Assembly (NCBI RefSeq): GCF_028649475.1
Contig: NZ_JAQSIP010000006.1
Coordinates: forward strand, 124,001 to 188,000
Length of the DNA: 64,000 nt
Reading direction: 5' to 3'
Origin: Curvibacter cyanobacteriorum
GTDB lineage: Bacteria; Pseudomonadota; Gammaproteobacteria; Burkholderiales; Burkholderiaceae_C
Part shown: piece after piece, positions 8,438 through 16,511 of the stretch
How positions within the stretch are numbered: the first letter of the stretch is position 1
How the letters are laid out: every line of letters starts with the position of its first letter
The notes under the pieces: model-generated
Seen by the model: the letters and a program-made list of their open reading frames with translations, nothing else
Database searches by the model: none
What the model was told of the DNA's origin: nothing
Position numbers and translations under genes: made by a program

Positions 8438-8647
8438 TCAACGGACCACCCAGTTCACCAAGGCCACCAGGGCCAAGACGAACAGCATCGCGCCGGCCAG
8501 GCCAACCGCAATGATGTGAAAAATGTTCAGCTTGGCCGTGTCTTCCTGGTAGTCGCTGTTCTTGCGAATGCCAATGAAGGACCAGGCCACCGCCTTGACG
8601 GTGCGCAGCAAGGACCCCTTGCGGGCGGGCGACTGCTGTTGACTCAT
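8438..8647 (-). CDS. DUF2970 small membrane protein
   Basis: A 69-residue protein with one C-terminal membrane helix (about residues 45-67) and the motif VAWSFIGIRKNSDYQ, which marks the DUF2970 family. It overlaps the end of ctaG by 4 bp (8644-8647), so it is coupled to copper-insertion functions. The molecular role is unknown. Confidence 0.82.
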   Translation of the reverse strand: MSQQQSPARKGSLLRTVKAVAWSFIGIRKNSDYQEDTAKLNIFHIIAVGLAGAMLFVLALVALVNWVVR

Positions 8648-9264
8648 GACCCCACCTTGTCAGCCTGCCAGGGCGCTTGCGCCGTGCCACCTGCCGGCGC
8701 TGCCGGGGTTTTGCCCCCCACCTCAAAGAAGGTGTAGGACAGCGTGATGGTGGTCACGTCCTTGGACAATTTGGGGTCGACCACGAAAGCCACCGGCCAT
8801 TCTTTCTTCTCACCCGGCTCGAGCGTGTACTGGTTGAAGCAGAAGCACTCGAGCTTGTTGAAATGGGCCGCCGCCTGACGCGGCGCGTAGCTGGGAATGG
8901 CCTGGGCCGACATGCGGCGGTTCTGTACGTTTTGAAACTCGTACATCACCGTGGTGAGCTCACCGGGGTGCACCTGCACCGAACGCTGCGCGGGCTTGAA
9001 CTCCCAGGGACCACGCGCGTTGGCGTCGAACTCTACCGTGATGGTGCGGCTGCGATCCACCTGGGTGTTGTCGGGTACCCGCACGTTTTTGCCCGCCGCA
9101 CCCACGCCTGGCACCTCGCGCTCGGCGAGCGCCAGGATGTTGATGCCCGTGAACTCGCAGATCGCTTGGTACATGGGCACCAAGGCGTACCCGAAGGCAA
9201 ACATACCGGCCGCGATGACGACCAGTTTGCGCACCATGCGGGTGTTTTCTTGGCGACGGGACAT
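8644..9264 (-). CDS. ctaG: Cytochrome c oxidase assembly protein CtaG/Cox11 (CuB insertion)
   Basis: A 206-residue Cox11 homologue with one N-terminal membrane helix (residues ~12-30) and a periplasmic immunoglobulin-like domain. The copper-binding CFCF motif (Cys140, Cys142) is intact. Cox11 delivers copper to CuB in subunit I. It lies directly downstream of the 37-residue assembly protein and ctaD. Confidence 0.95.
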   Translation of the reverse strand: MSRRQENTRMVRKLVVIAAGMFAFGYALVPMYQAICEFTGINILALAEREVPGVGAAGKNVRVPDNTQVDRSRTITVEFDANARGPWEFKPAQRSVQVHPGELTTVMYEFQNVQNRRMSAQAIPSYAPRQAAAHFNKLECFCFNQYTLEPGEKKEWPVAFVVDPKLSKDVTTITLSYTFFEVGGKTPAAPAGGTAQAPWQADKVGS

Positions 9265-9289
9265 GGGGTTCAGGGCGGCGAAGCTCGGC

Positions 9290-9403
9290 TCAGGGCTTTG
9301 ACAGCAAGATCATCTTGGCCATGAACCCGACAAAGAAGACCGCAGCGATCGACGCCAGGATCAGGGCCAGCCGAAGGTTGTTTTTCTTTTGCTCGGGACT
9401 CAT
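9290..9403 (-). CDS. Cytochrome oxidase small assembly protein (37 residues)
   Basis: A short frame between ctaD and ctaG. The protein begins MSPEQKKNNLRLAL and continues as one membrane helix, ending MILLSKP. This charged N-terminus plus single helix is the pattern of the small assembly protein annotated at the same place in other Burkholderiales oxidase operons. It starts 18 bp after the ctaD stop and ends 25 bp before ctaG. It is below the length cut-off of most gene finders. Confidence 0.7.
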   Translation of the reverse strand: MSPEQKKNNLRLALILASIAAVFFVGFMAKMILLSKP

Positions 9404-9421
9404 GGTCAGACCTGATGGGTA

Positions 9422-11044
9422 TCAACCGATCACGCGGGTCGCCGTGGCGTCCAGCTTGGGCGGGTTCTCGAAGGTGTGGAAAGGGGCCGGCGAGGGAACT
9501 TCCCACTCCAGACCTTCAGCGGCTTCCCACGGCTTTTGCGGCGCCTTTTCACCCTTGCCCATCATGGTCGGCAAAACGATGAACAGGAAGAAATACACCT
9601 GCGCCAGACCGAAGGCGAAAGCACCGACCGTGGCCACTGCGTTGAAGTCAGCAAACTGCATCGGGTAGTCGGCGTAGCGGCGGGGCATGCCGGCCAGACC
9701 CAAGAAGTGCATCGGGAAGAAGGTCACGTTGAACGCGATCAGCGACCACCAGAAGTGGATCTTGCCGCGGGTCTCGCTGTACATCACACCGGTCCACTTG
9801 GGGGCCCAGTAGTAGTAGCCAGCGAACAGCGCGTACAGCGAACCCGCCACCAGCACGTAGTGGAAGTGGGCCACCACGTAGTAGGTGTCTTGCAGTTGGA
9901 TGTCGATCGGGGCCATGGCCAGGATCAGGCCGGTGAAGCCGCCCATCGTGAACACGAAGATGAAACCCACCGCGAACAGCATGGGGGTCTCGAAGGTCAT
10001 CGAACCCTGCCACATGGTGGCAATCCAGTTGAAGATCTTCACAGCCGTGGGCACTGCGATCAGCATGGTCGCGTACATGAAGAACAACTGGCCCGTGACC
10101 GGCATGCCGGTGGTGAACATGTGGTGAGCCCACACGATGAAGGACAGGATGGCGATCGACGAGGTGGCGTACACCATCGAGGCGTAGCCGAACAGCTTCT
10201 TGCGGGCGAAGGCCGGCACGATCTGGCTGATGATGCCGAAGGCCGGCAAGATCATGATGTACACCTCGGGGTGACCGAAGAACCAGAAGATGTGCTGGTA
10301 CATCACTGGGTCACCGCCACCGGCGGGGTTGAAGAAGCTGGTGCCGAAGTGGCGGTCGGTCAGCGTCATGGTGATCGCACCGGCCAGCACAGGCATCACG
10401 GCGATCAGCAGGTAGGCGGTGATCAGCCAGGTCCAGGCGAACATCGGCATCTTCATCAGCGTCATGCCAGGAGCGCGCATGTTGAGGATGGTCACGATGA
10501 TGTTGATCGAACCCATGATCGACGACGCACCCAGGATGTGCATGGCAAAGATGCCAGCGTCCATCGAGGGGCCCATTTGCAGGGTCAGCGGCGCGTACAG
10601 GGTCCAGCCAGCAGCGGGCGCACCACCGGGCATGAAGAACGAACCCGCCAGCATGATGGCCGCGGGGATCATCAGCCAGAAGCTGAAGTTGTTCATGCGG
10701 GCGAAGGCCATGTCCGAAGCGCCGATTTGCAGCGGCAGCATCCAGTTAGCGAAGCCCACGAAGGCCGGCATGATGGCGCCGAACACCATGATCAGGCCGT
10801 GCATGGTGGTGAGCTGGTTGAACAGCTCGGGGTTCATCAGCTGCAGACCGGGCTGGAACAGCTCGGCCCGGATGCCCAGTGCGAGCACCCCGCCGATCAT
10901 CAGCATGGTGAAGCTGAACAGCAGGTAGAGGGTGCCGATGTCTTTGTGGTTGGTCGCAAAGACCCAACGGCGCCAGCCCGTGGGGGCATGACCGTGGGCA
11001 TGATCGTCGTGCGCATGATCGTGGTGGTCGAGAACTGCACTCAT
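9422..11044 (-). CDS. ctaD: Cytochrome c oxidase subunit I
   Basis: A 540-residue, 12-helix haem-copper oxidase subunit I. Catalytic signatures are present: [17 protein letters not shown] (CuB His and the cross-linked Tyr), HHMFTTG (two CuB His), and HFHYVL (haem a3 and haem a ligands). [14 protein letters not shown] is also intact, and the residues fit an A-type oxidase. It reduces O2 to water while pumping protons. The ATG at 11044 has an AAGGA ribosome site just upstream. Confidence 0.98.
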   Translation of the reverse strand: MSAVLDHHDHAHDDHAHGHAPTGWRRWVFATNHKDIGTLYLLFSFTMLMIGGVLALGIRAELFQPGLQLMNPELFNQLTTMHGLIMVFGAIMPAFVGFANWMLPLQIGASDMAFARMNNFSFWLMIPAAIMLAGSFFMPGGAPAAGWTLYAPLTLQMGPSMDAGIFAMHILGASSIMGSINIIVTILNMRAPGMTLMKMPMFAWTWLITAYLLIAVMPVLAGAITMTLTDRHFGTSFFNPAGGGDPVMYQHIFWFFGHPEVYIMILPAFGIISQIVPAFARKKLFGYASMVYATSSIAILSFIVWAHHMFTTGMPVTGQLFFMYATMLIAVPTAVKIFNWIATMWQGSMTFETPMLFAVGFIFVFTMGGFTGLILAMAPIDIQLQDTYYVVAHFHYVLVAGSLYALFAGYYYWAPKWTGVMYSETRGKIHFWWSLIAFNVTFFPMHFLGLAGMPRRYADYPMQFADFNAVATVGAFAFGLAQVYFFLFIVLPTMMGKGEKAPQKPWEAAEGLEWEVPSPAPFHTFENPPKLDATATRVIG

Positions 11045-11083
11045 GGTGTTTCCTTGTCTGAATCTGGGAAGGGCGACGTCAGA

Positions 11084-12253
11084 TTACTTGCCGCGCAGCG
11101 CCAAGACTTGGGCCGGCTGAACCACTTGGCCCGTCTTGTTGGACCAATTGTTCTTGGTGTAGGTCACCACAGCAGCGATGTCGGTGTCCGACAGCTGCTT
11201 CCAGGCCGGCATGGCGCCGTTGTTCAGACCGTTGAGCAGCACGTTGACCTGGCGGGCATGGTCGGCGTCCAGAACCAGCGACGAGCCGTCCAGAGCCTTG
11301 ATCGGACCCGCGCCCTTGCCGTTGGCTTGGTGGCAGGCAGCGCAGTTGGCGGCATAAACCTTCTCGCCGCGCTTGCTGAGGTCGTCCAGTGCCCAGACCT
11401 TGCTTGGGTCATCGGCCTTGGCGGCGGCCTTCTTCTTCTCGGCAGCCACCCAGGCGGAATAGTCTTCGGCCGACAGCACCTTCACGTGGATGGGCATGTA
11501 GGCGTGTTCCTTGCCGCAGAGTTCGGCGCACTGACCATAGAAATCACCGGTCTTTTCAGCCCGGAACCAGGTGTCGCGCACGAAGCCAGGGATGGCGTCT
11601 TGCTTGATACCGAAGGCCGGCACCATGAAGGCGTGGATCACGTCGTTGGCGGTGGTGATCACGCGCACCTTCTTGTTGACCGGCACCACCAGCGGGTTGT
11701 CGACCTTGAGCAGGTAGTTGTCCGGCACGTCGCCCTTGGCGCCGTTGTCGGACATCGCACGGTGCGAAGCGTCGAGGGTGGAGATGAACGCCAGGCCTTC
11801 GCCCTCGCCCTTGATGTAGTCGTAACCCCACTTCCACTGGTAACCCGTGGCTTTGACCGTGAGGTCGGCGTTGGTGGTGTCTTTTTGCGCCACCAGCACC
11901 TTGGTGGCCGGCAGGGCCATCAGGATCACAATGATGAAGGGGGCCACGGTCCAGAGGATTTCGACCGTCACCGACTCATGGAAGGTCGCCGGCTTGTAGC
12001 CCAGCGACTTGCGGTGCTTGAGGATCGAATAGAACATGACGCTGAACACGGCCACGAAGATCACCGTGCAGATGATCAGCATCATCCAGTGCAGGAAGTG
12101 CTGTTCTTCAGCAATCCGGGTGGCTGGCGGGGCCAGGTTGAGCTGACGCACCGCAGGACCGCCGGGCAAGTCACTGACGGCATGCGCCGCCGAGCCCAGC
12201 AAAGCACCAGCGGTCAGCAGCAGCGAAGCCAACTTGTTGGAAATGCTCTTCAT
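11084..12253 (-). CDS. ctaC: Cytochrome c oxidase subunit II with C-terminal cytochrome c domain
   Basis: A 389-residue subunit II: signal peptide (residues 1-25), two membrane helices (about 52-75 and 98-118), and a cupredoxin domain with the CuA ligands His207, Cys242, Cys246, His250 and Met253 (CAELCGKEHAYM). A cytochrome c domain follows, with haem motif CAACH at 304-308. The fused haem domain makes this a caa3-type subunit that can pass electrons directly to CuA. The ATG at 12253, with GAAGAAG upstream, is preferred to a GTG nine bases earlier. Confidence 0.95.
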   Translation of the reverse strand: MKSISNKLASLLLTAGALLGSAAHAVSDLPGGPAVRQLNLAPPATRIAEEQHFLHWMMLIICTVIFVAVFSVMFYSILKHRKSLGYKPATFHESVTVEILWTVAPFIIVILMALPATKVLVAQKDTTNADLTVKATGYQWKWGYDYIKGEGEGLAFISTLDASHRAMSDNGAKGDVPDNYLLKVDNPLVVPVNKKVRVITTANDVIHAFMVPAFGIKQDAIPGFVRDTWFRAEKTGDFYGQCAELCGKEHAYMPIHVKVLSAEDYSAWVAAEKKKAAAKADDPSKVWALDDLSKRGEKVYAANCAACHQANGKGAGPIKALDGSSLVLDADHARQVNVLLNGLNNGAMPAWKQLSDTDIAAVVTYTKNNWSNKTGQVVQPAQVLALRGK

Positions 12254-12320
12254 CGTGTTCACTTCTTCATTGCCTCAATTTAACAAACCTCACACCGCAG
12301 CCAGGCTGCCGTGTCAGACA

Positions 12321-12797
12321 TCACATGGCTCGCAATGCCCCTCGAATTTCATTGGCCAGGGCGGGACGCAATTCGGGGCGCACAAAGCGCCCCACTTCAA
12401 ACGTCCGCCCTTGACCCGACAACTCGATCAAGGACTGATGACCCACTTTGGGCTCAACCCGCACCCATTCCCGTCGAAACTCAACCCGCTGCAGCTGTCC
12501 GGCTTGCTCCAGTTCGACCAGCAGACGACTGCCGCGCAGGCTGATGCGCTCACCGTCGGCAGCGTGCCGCGCGTACATGAGGAACGCTACACCAATCGCG
12601 AGCAATTCGAGGCCCGTGAAAACCATCACAAGCCGCGCGCCGAGATGCCAGCACAGACCGGCCACGGCGAGGGAAACCAGACAAATCGAACCGTAAAACC
12701 AGGCCAGTTGAGCCGGTGTCACAGAGCAATTGCGTCGCAGCTGCCAGTCGATGCCTTGACCAGAAACCTGAGCGAATCGAAGAACCGGATTTGACAT
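12321..12797 (-). CDS. DUF2244 membrane protein
   Basis: A 158-residue protein with two adjacent membrane helices (about residues 32-50 and 55-73) followed by a soluble domain containing FRREWVRVE. This is the DUF2244 pattern; the family is commonly found beside oxidase genes in alpha- and beta-proteobacteria. It is co-directional with ctaC, 67 bp upstream of it, and may head the operon. Its function is unknown. Confidence 0.75.
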   Translation of the reverse strand: MSNPVLRFAQVSGQGIDWQLRRNCSVTPAQLAWFYGSICLVSLAVAGLCWHLGARLVMVFTGLELLAIGVAFLMYARHAADGERISLRGSRLLVELEQAGQLQRVEFRREWVRVEPKVGHQSLIELSGQGRTFEVGRFVRPELRPALANEIRGALRAM

Positions 12798-12890
12798 GCG
12801 TCAAGCTCCCGGAAAACAGAAGCTCGGGAATATGCCCGAATGAAAACCGAGGCCGATTTTAACCGAGTCAGTGCTTCGGTTTGACAATTC

Positions 12891-13805
12891 TCAAACAGGC
12901 GGCAAATTCTTTTTGCCGTGGCGCAACACTGCTTTCATTTCCTGCAACGAGACCGCGCTTTGAGGGCCCAATGGGATGCGCGGAACCGGCTTGAAAGCAT
13001 GGCCGTAAATGATCTCGAAAGTCAGGCTCAGACTGCCCGGCGAGGGGCGGGTCAGGGCCTCGTGGGAGCGCAGGGATTGCAGCAAGGCCGCGTGCCAACC
13101 CCGGCCCCGGCAGGCCTGAAAGCGCGCGGGGTGCAAGTTGCGCCCCAGTTCGCGCAGCTCCTGCAGCAGACGCTCGGGGCTTTCAAAAGTGAGCACGACG
13201 CGCTCCATGTCCATGACGGGCTCGGCAAAGCCGGCCTCGACCAGCATGTCGCCCCAGTCGTGCATGTCGGTGAACACATGGCCCGGCACGGGCCAACCGG
13301 CGTCCGCATAGACCGCCCGCAGCTCTTGCAAGGTGTCCGGTCCGAGACAGGAAAACATCAGAAATCCGTCGACCGCCAGGGCCCGGTGCCACTGCCCGAT
13401 CAAGCCCTGGGGCTGATCGGTCGCATGCAAGGCCATGTTGGACCACACCATCTGCACGCTGCCGTCCTCGGGCAACCCGACCGTGGTGGCCCGCCCACCC
13501 CAACGCGCGGGCTGCCACCAGGCCGGCTCGTGGCGGCGGCGCGCCTCGGCAGCGCGGGCAGCGACCGGTTCATGGACATGGGCTCGGGCCTTGGGGTAGC
13601 GCTCGCGCAGGCGCTCATGGGCCTCCAGCCCCCCCCAGGTGGGCGACCAGTCCAGCCAGGCCTCAGGCTGCAGCTTGATCCACTGCAGCCGCTCGGCCAT
13701 GCGCCGCGCCACCTCCTCGTGCAACCAGGGCGAATGGTCCAGGGGCAGGCGCTCCAGGCGCTGCACGGCTGGGGGATCGATGGTCGGGGGGGCTGGGTGG
13801 TTCAT
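12891..13805 (-). CDS. BioC-like SAM-methyltransferase-fold protein
   Basis: A 304-residue protein resembling BioC-type methyltransferases, which methylate malonyl-ACP to start biotin synthesis. Segments supporting this are MVWSNMALH after the SAM region, MFSCLGPDTLQELR, and a TDMHDWGDMLVEAGF motif. The SAM-binding motif I, usually close to LDLGCGTG, is replaced by WLDWSPTWGG, so cofactor binding is doubtful. It diverges from comF with 39 bp between the starts; bioC-comF neighbours are common in beta-proteobacteria. It could be a genuine BioC with an altered pocket or a non-catalytic relative. Confidence 0.6.
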   Translation of the reverse strand: MNHPAPPTIDPPAVQRLERLPLDHSPWLHEEVARRMAERLQWIKLQPEAWLDWSPTWGGLEAHERLRERYPKARAHVHEPVAARAAEARRRHEPAWWQPARWGGRATTVGLPEDGSVQMVWSNMALHATDQPQGLIGQWHRALAVDGFLMFSCLGPDTLQELRAVYADAGWPVPGHVFTDMHDWGDMLVEAGFAEPVMDMERVVLTFESPERLLQELRELGRNLHPARFQACRGRGWHAALLQSLRSHEALTRPSPGSLSLTFEIIYGHAFKPVPRIPLGPQSAVSLQEMKAVLRHGKKNLPPV

Positions 13806-13844
13806 GGCGGGTCGGTTCAATGCGGTGGCGAGTATATTGAGTCC

Positions 13845-14561
13845 ATGCTGACGCGGCTTTTCAGCACCTGGATGACCCGCCTGCCGAGTCAGTGCGCGAT
13901 CTGCCACGCCTGGCCCGCTCAACGGGTGTGCGAAACCTGCGTTCTGCGCTTTGCCCAACCGCGCCACCGCTGTCGCCGCTGCGCCCTGCCCTGCCCCACC
14001 GAAGTCTCCCTGTGCGGCGCCTGCGTGACCCACCCACCGCCGCTGGACAGCTGCCATGCGGCCGTGGACTACGGCTACCCCTGGGTGCGCTGCATCGCCG
14101 AATTCAAGTTCCAGCAGCAGGTCGGCTGGGCCCAGGCCCTGGCCCCCCTGATGTTGCACAACCCCGACCTGTTCGATTGCCTGCAACGCAGTGACTGGCT
14201 GCTGCCCATGCCGCTGGCCCCCGCGCGCTTGCAGGAGCGCGGCTACAACCAGGCCCTGGTCCTGGCCCACCAACTGCGGAGGCCCCGGGTCTGCGCCGAC
14301 GGCTTGCTGCGCCTGCGCAACACCCCCAGCCAGCGGGGCCTGAGCCGCACCGAGCGCCAGCGCAACCTGCGCGACGCGCTGCTGGCCAACCCGGCCCACC
14401 GGGCCCAGCTTCAAGGCGCGTGCCTGGTGCTGATCGACGACGTGATGACCACCGGCGCCTCGCTGGAGGCCGCCGCCACCGCCCTGCGCGCAGCGGGCGC
14501 GCGTGAGGTCCACGCCTGCGTGCTGGCCCGCACCCCGCCCGAAGCCCCCCTGGCGCGCTGA
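13845..14561 (+). CDS. comF: ComF family protein (double zinc ribbon / phosphoribosyltransferase-like)
   Basis: A 238-residue protein with an N-terminal cysteine-rich zinc ribbon (pairs in CAIC, CETC, CRRC and CGAC) and a C-terminal phosphoribosyltransferase-type domain with the PRPP motif VLIDDVMTTGAS. ComF/GntX proteins take part in DNA uptake in competent bacteria; in others the role is unclear. The ATG at 13845 starts the zinc-ribbon protein; longer frames upstream run antisense through the BioC-like gene and are rejected. Confidence 0.85.
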   Translation: MLTRLFSTWMTRLPSQCAICHAWPAQRVCETCVLRFAQPRHRCRRCALPCPTEVSLCGACVTHPPPLDSCHAAVDYGYPWVRCIAEFKFQQQVGWAQALAPLMLHNPDLFDCLQRSDWLLPMPLAPARLQERGYNQALVLAHQLRRPRVCADGLLRLRNTPSQRGLSRTERQRNLRDALLANPAHRAQLQGACLVLIDDVMTTGASLEAAATALRAAGAREVHACVLARTPPEAPLAR

Positions 14562-14588
14562 CCCCGCCTGAGCGCCGACAATAGCGGC

Positions 14589-15065
14589 ATGTTTCACATT
14601 GTTCTTGTCCAACCCGAGATCCCGCCCAACACCGGCAACGTGATCCGGCTCGCCGCCAACACGGGCTGCACCCTGCACCTGATCGAGCCGCTGGGCTTCT
14701 CGATGGAAGACCGCTACATGCGCCGCGCCGGGCTGGACTACCACGAGTACGCCGAGGTCAAAAAGCACGCCGACTGGGACGCCTTTTTGAGCAGCACGCA
14801 GGCCCCGGCCGAGCGCCTGTTTGCCATGACCACGCACGGCTCCACGCCAGCCTTCGAGCTGCAATTCCAGCCTGGTGACTACTTTGTGTTTGGCTCCGAA
14901 ACACGGGGCCTGGCACCCGAACTGCGCGAGCGCTTCCCCTTGAGCCAGCGCCTGCGCCTGCCGATGCGGGCAGGTCAGCGCAGCCTGAACCTGTCGAACG
15001 CCGTCGCGGTGACGGTGTTCGAGGCTTGGCGGCAAAACGGCTTCGACGGCGCGCTGAAGGCCTGA
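14589..15065 (+). CDS. trmL: tRNA (cytidine(34)-2'-O)-methyltransferase TrmL
   Basis: A 158-residue SPOUT methyltransferase. Motifs: EIPPNTGNVIRLAANTG at the N-terminus, FGSETRGL (SAM-binding knot), and RSLNLSNAVAVTVFE at the C-terminus. TrmL 2'-O-methylates the wobble base of tRNA-Leu species. Length equals the usual family length. It follows comF by 27 bp. Confidence 0.93.
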   Translation: MFHIVLVQPEIPPNTGNVIRLAANTGCTLHLIEPLGFSMEDRYMRRAGLDYHEYAEVKKHADWDAFLSSTQAPAERLFAMTTHGSTPAFELQFQPGDYFVFGSETRGLAPELRERFPLSQRLRLPMRAGQRSLNLSNAVAVTVFEAWRQNGFDGALKA

Positions 15066-15168
15066 TCGCAACGGATCACACCGCCCCCCCCTGGCCCGCA
15101 GGTGCCGGCGTCCGCCAGGCGGCCCACCACGAGGCCAGCAGCAGCGCGATCGCCGATGTCAACGCCAC

Positions 15169-15187
15169 GCCACGCCACAAGCGTGGC
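15169..15187 (-). terminator. Hairpin after the MaoC gene, possible terminator
   Basis: Inverted repeat GCCACGC (15169-15175) / GCGTGGC (15181-15187), 5-nt loop, just past the MaoC stop at 15195. There is no clear T run after it on the minus strand, so terminator function is uncertain. Confidence 0.35.
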
Positions 15188-15194
15188 CTGAAAA

Positions 15195-15653
15195 TCAGGG
15201 GTACTGGCGGGCCAGCGACTCAGCCACGCACACGGGTTTGCTGCTGCCCTCGCGCTCGATCGTGACCTCCCAGGCGAACTGGTAGCCCTGGTTGTCGATC
15301 GGGCTGGCCTCCAGCAGGCGCAGGTGGGCTCGCAGGCGACTGCCCACCGGCACCGGGGCCGGGAAACGCACCTTGTTGAGGCCGTAGTTGACCCCCATGC
15401 GGGCGTTCAGCACCTCGAGCGTGGCGCCAAAGAACTGCGGGATCAGCGATAGGGTCAGGAAACCGTGGGCAATCGGCGCGCCGAACGGGCCGCTGCGCGC
15501 GCGCTCCACGTCGATGTGGATCCACTGGTGGTCCCCGGTGGCGACGGCGAACTGGTTCACCTGCTCCTGGGTGATCGTGAGCCAGTCGCTGATGGCGACC
15601 TCCTGGCCCACGCAGGCGGCCAGGTCAGCAAGGGTTTCGAAGGTTTTTTTCAT
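15195..15653 (-). CDS. MaoC-family (R)-specific enoyl-CoA hydratase
   Basis: A 152-residue single hot-dog-fold protein with the catalytic Asp/His motif in TGDHQWIHID, followed by GPFGAPIAHGFLTL. MaoC-like hydratases add water to 2-enoyl-CoA and often feed polyhydroxyalkanoate synthesis or fatty-acid breakdown. The ATG at 15653 gives the family N-terminus MKKTFETL. It is a solitary gene, so the exact substrate is unknown. Confidence 0.85.
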   Translation of the reverse strand: MKKTFETLADLAACVGQEVAISDWLTITQEQVNQFAVATGDHQWIHIDVERARSGPFGAPIAHGFLTLSLIPQFFGATLEVLNARMGVNYGLNKVRFPAPVPVGSRLRAHLRLLEASPIDNQGYQFAWEVTIEREGSSKPVCVAESLARQYP

Positions 15654-15733
15654 GCACAAACTTTAGCGGTGGGGGCCCGGCCGCGTTGTCGGGCAGGCGA
15701 CATGCAGGGCCGCCACGCGGCGCAGGCTCAGAC

Positions 15734-16351
15734 TCAGGCGTCCAGCCAGGCCAGCACCGGCTGCCACTGCTGCAGGTCCTTTTCAACCCGCCCAGGCGCC
15801 ACATCGAACACCGTCAAGCCCTGGGCCGCCAGGTGCACGTAGTTCTGGGTGTTGCGCAGGTCGGTCAGGTAAGGCAGGCCCAGGCTGTCGACGAACTCGC
15901 GCAGGCGATCGGCGGCGATGGTGCGCTCATCGACCCGCATGCCCACGATCGCGATGTCCACGCCCTGGGCCCGCTTCATGCCGGCCAGTTGGTCCAAGAA
16001 AGCGCGGGTCGCGTAAAGATCAAACACGCTGGGCTGCAAGGGCACGATGACCTTGTCGGCCTGCTTCAGCACGTCCTTGAGGTCGCCGCCCGACAGGCCT
16101 GCGGGCGTGTCCAACACCGCGTGATCCACGCCTTTGGGGGGACGCCCCAGGGCCCCCGGGGTCACAGGCCAGGGCTGAATGGCCGCGGCCTGCGGTGGGC
16201 GCAAGCCCAGCCAAAGCTGCGCCGACTGCTGCGGGTCCAGATCCCCCAGCGCCACCGCCTGCCCCCGCACCGCCAGACCGCCGGCCAATTGGGTACTCAA
16301 GGTGGACTTGCCCACACCGCCTTTGGGATTGGCGACCACAAACACCGACAT
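15734..16351 (-). CDS. ParA-family partitioning ATPase
   Basis: A 205-residue P-loop ATPase with a deviant Walker A, PKGGVGKST (near residue 10), and downstream switch segments (LDTPAG, VIVPLQPSVFD). The short length without an N-terminal DNA-binding domain matches chromosomal orphan ParA/MinD-like proteins rather than plasmid ParA. No parB is adjacent. Start chosen at 16351, preceded by AAGGAG at good spacing; an ATG five codons upstream would overlap that ribosome site. It may position a protein or protein cluster, but cargo is unknown. Confidence 0.8.
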   Translation of the reverse strand: MSVFVVANPKGGVGKSTLSTQLAGGLAVRGQAVALGDLDPQQSAQLWLGLRPPQAAAIQPWPVTPGALGRPPKGVDHAVLDTPAGLSGGDLKDVLKQADKVIVPLQPSVFDLYATRAFLDQLAGMKRAQGVDIAIVGMRVDERTIAADRLREFVDSLGLPYLTDLRNTQNYVHLAAQGLTVFDVAPGRVEKDLQQWQPVLAWLDA

Positions 16352-16471
16352 GTGCGGCTCCTTCAAGCTGTTGCTAAGGCTTGAATGGTAGCCACAGCGC
16401 GCGCCGCGCCAAGGGCCTCAGCCCCCAGCACCGCACCAGCCGTGATGGCGATGGCGCCCTCCATCCATTGA

Positions 16472-16494
16472 TTTACTTGACTCAGTCAAATAAA
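16472..16494. promoter_or_regulatory. Palindromic operator upstream of the MarR-GNAT gene
   Basis: Inverted repeat with core TTGAC (16477-16481), TCA, GTCAA (16485-16489), extended outward by TTTA/TAAA-type arms with one mismatch (16472-16494). It lies 18 bp before the start codon at 16512 and probably overlaps the promoter. MarR proteins typically bind such palindromes in their own promoters, so autoregulation is likely. Confidence 0.55.
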
Positions 16495-16511
16495 ACGGCA
16501 ACCATGGCGCC

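Noticed and set aside
9476-12283. Very long open frame antisense to ctaC and ctaD (935 codons)
   Set aside because: It mirrors two certain oxidase genes; long antisense frames are expected in high-GC DNA with strong third-position bias, and the protein is His/Gln/Arg-rich low complexity.
12861-12881. AACCGA/TCGGTT inverted repeat past the BioC-like gene
   Set aside because: Short stem with no T run on the minus strand; not convincing as a terminator.
12918-13844. In-frame upstream extension of comF
   Set aside because: The extra ~309 residues run antisense through the BioC-like gene and have no domain; the ATG at 13845 gives a normal ComF.
15076-15168. 30-codon GTG frame encoding a single hydrophobic helix, after the MaoC gene
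   Set aside because: It starts directly after a hairpin, has no clear ribosome site and no recognised family; chance cannot be excluded.
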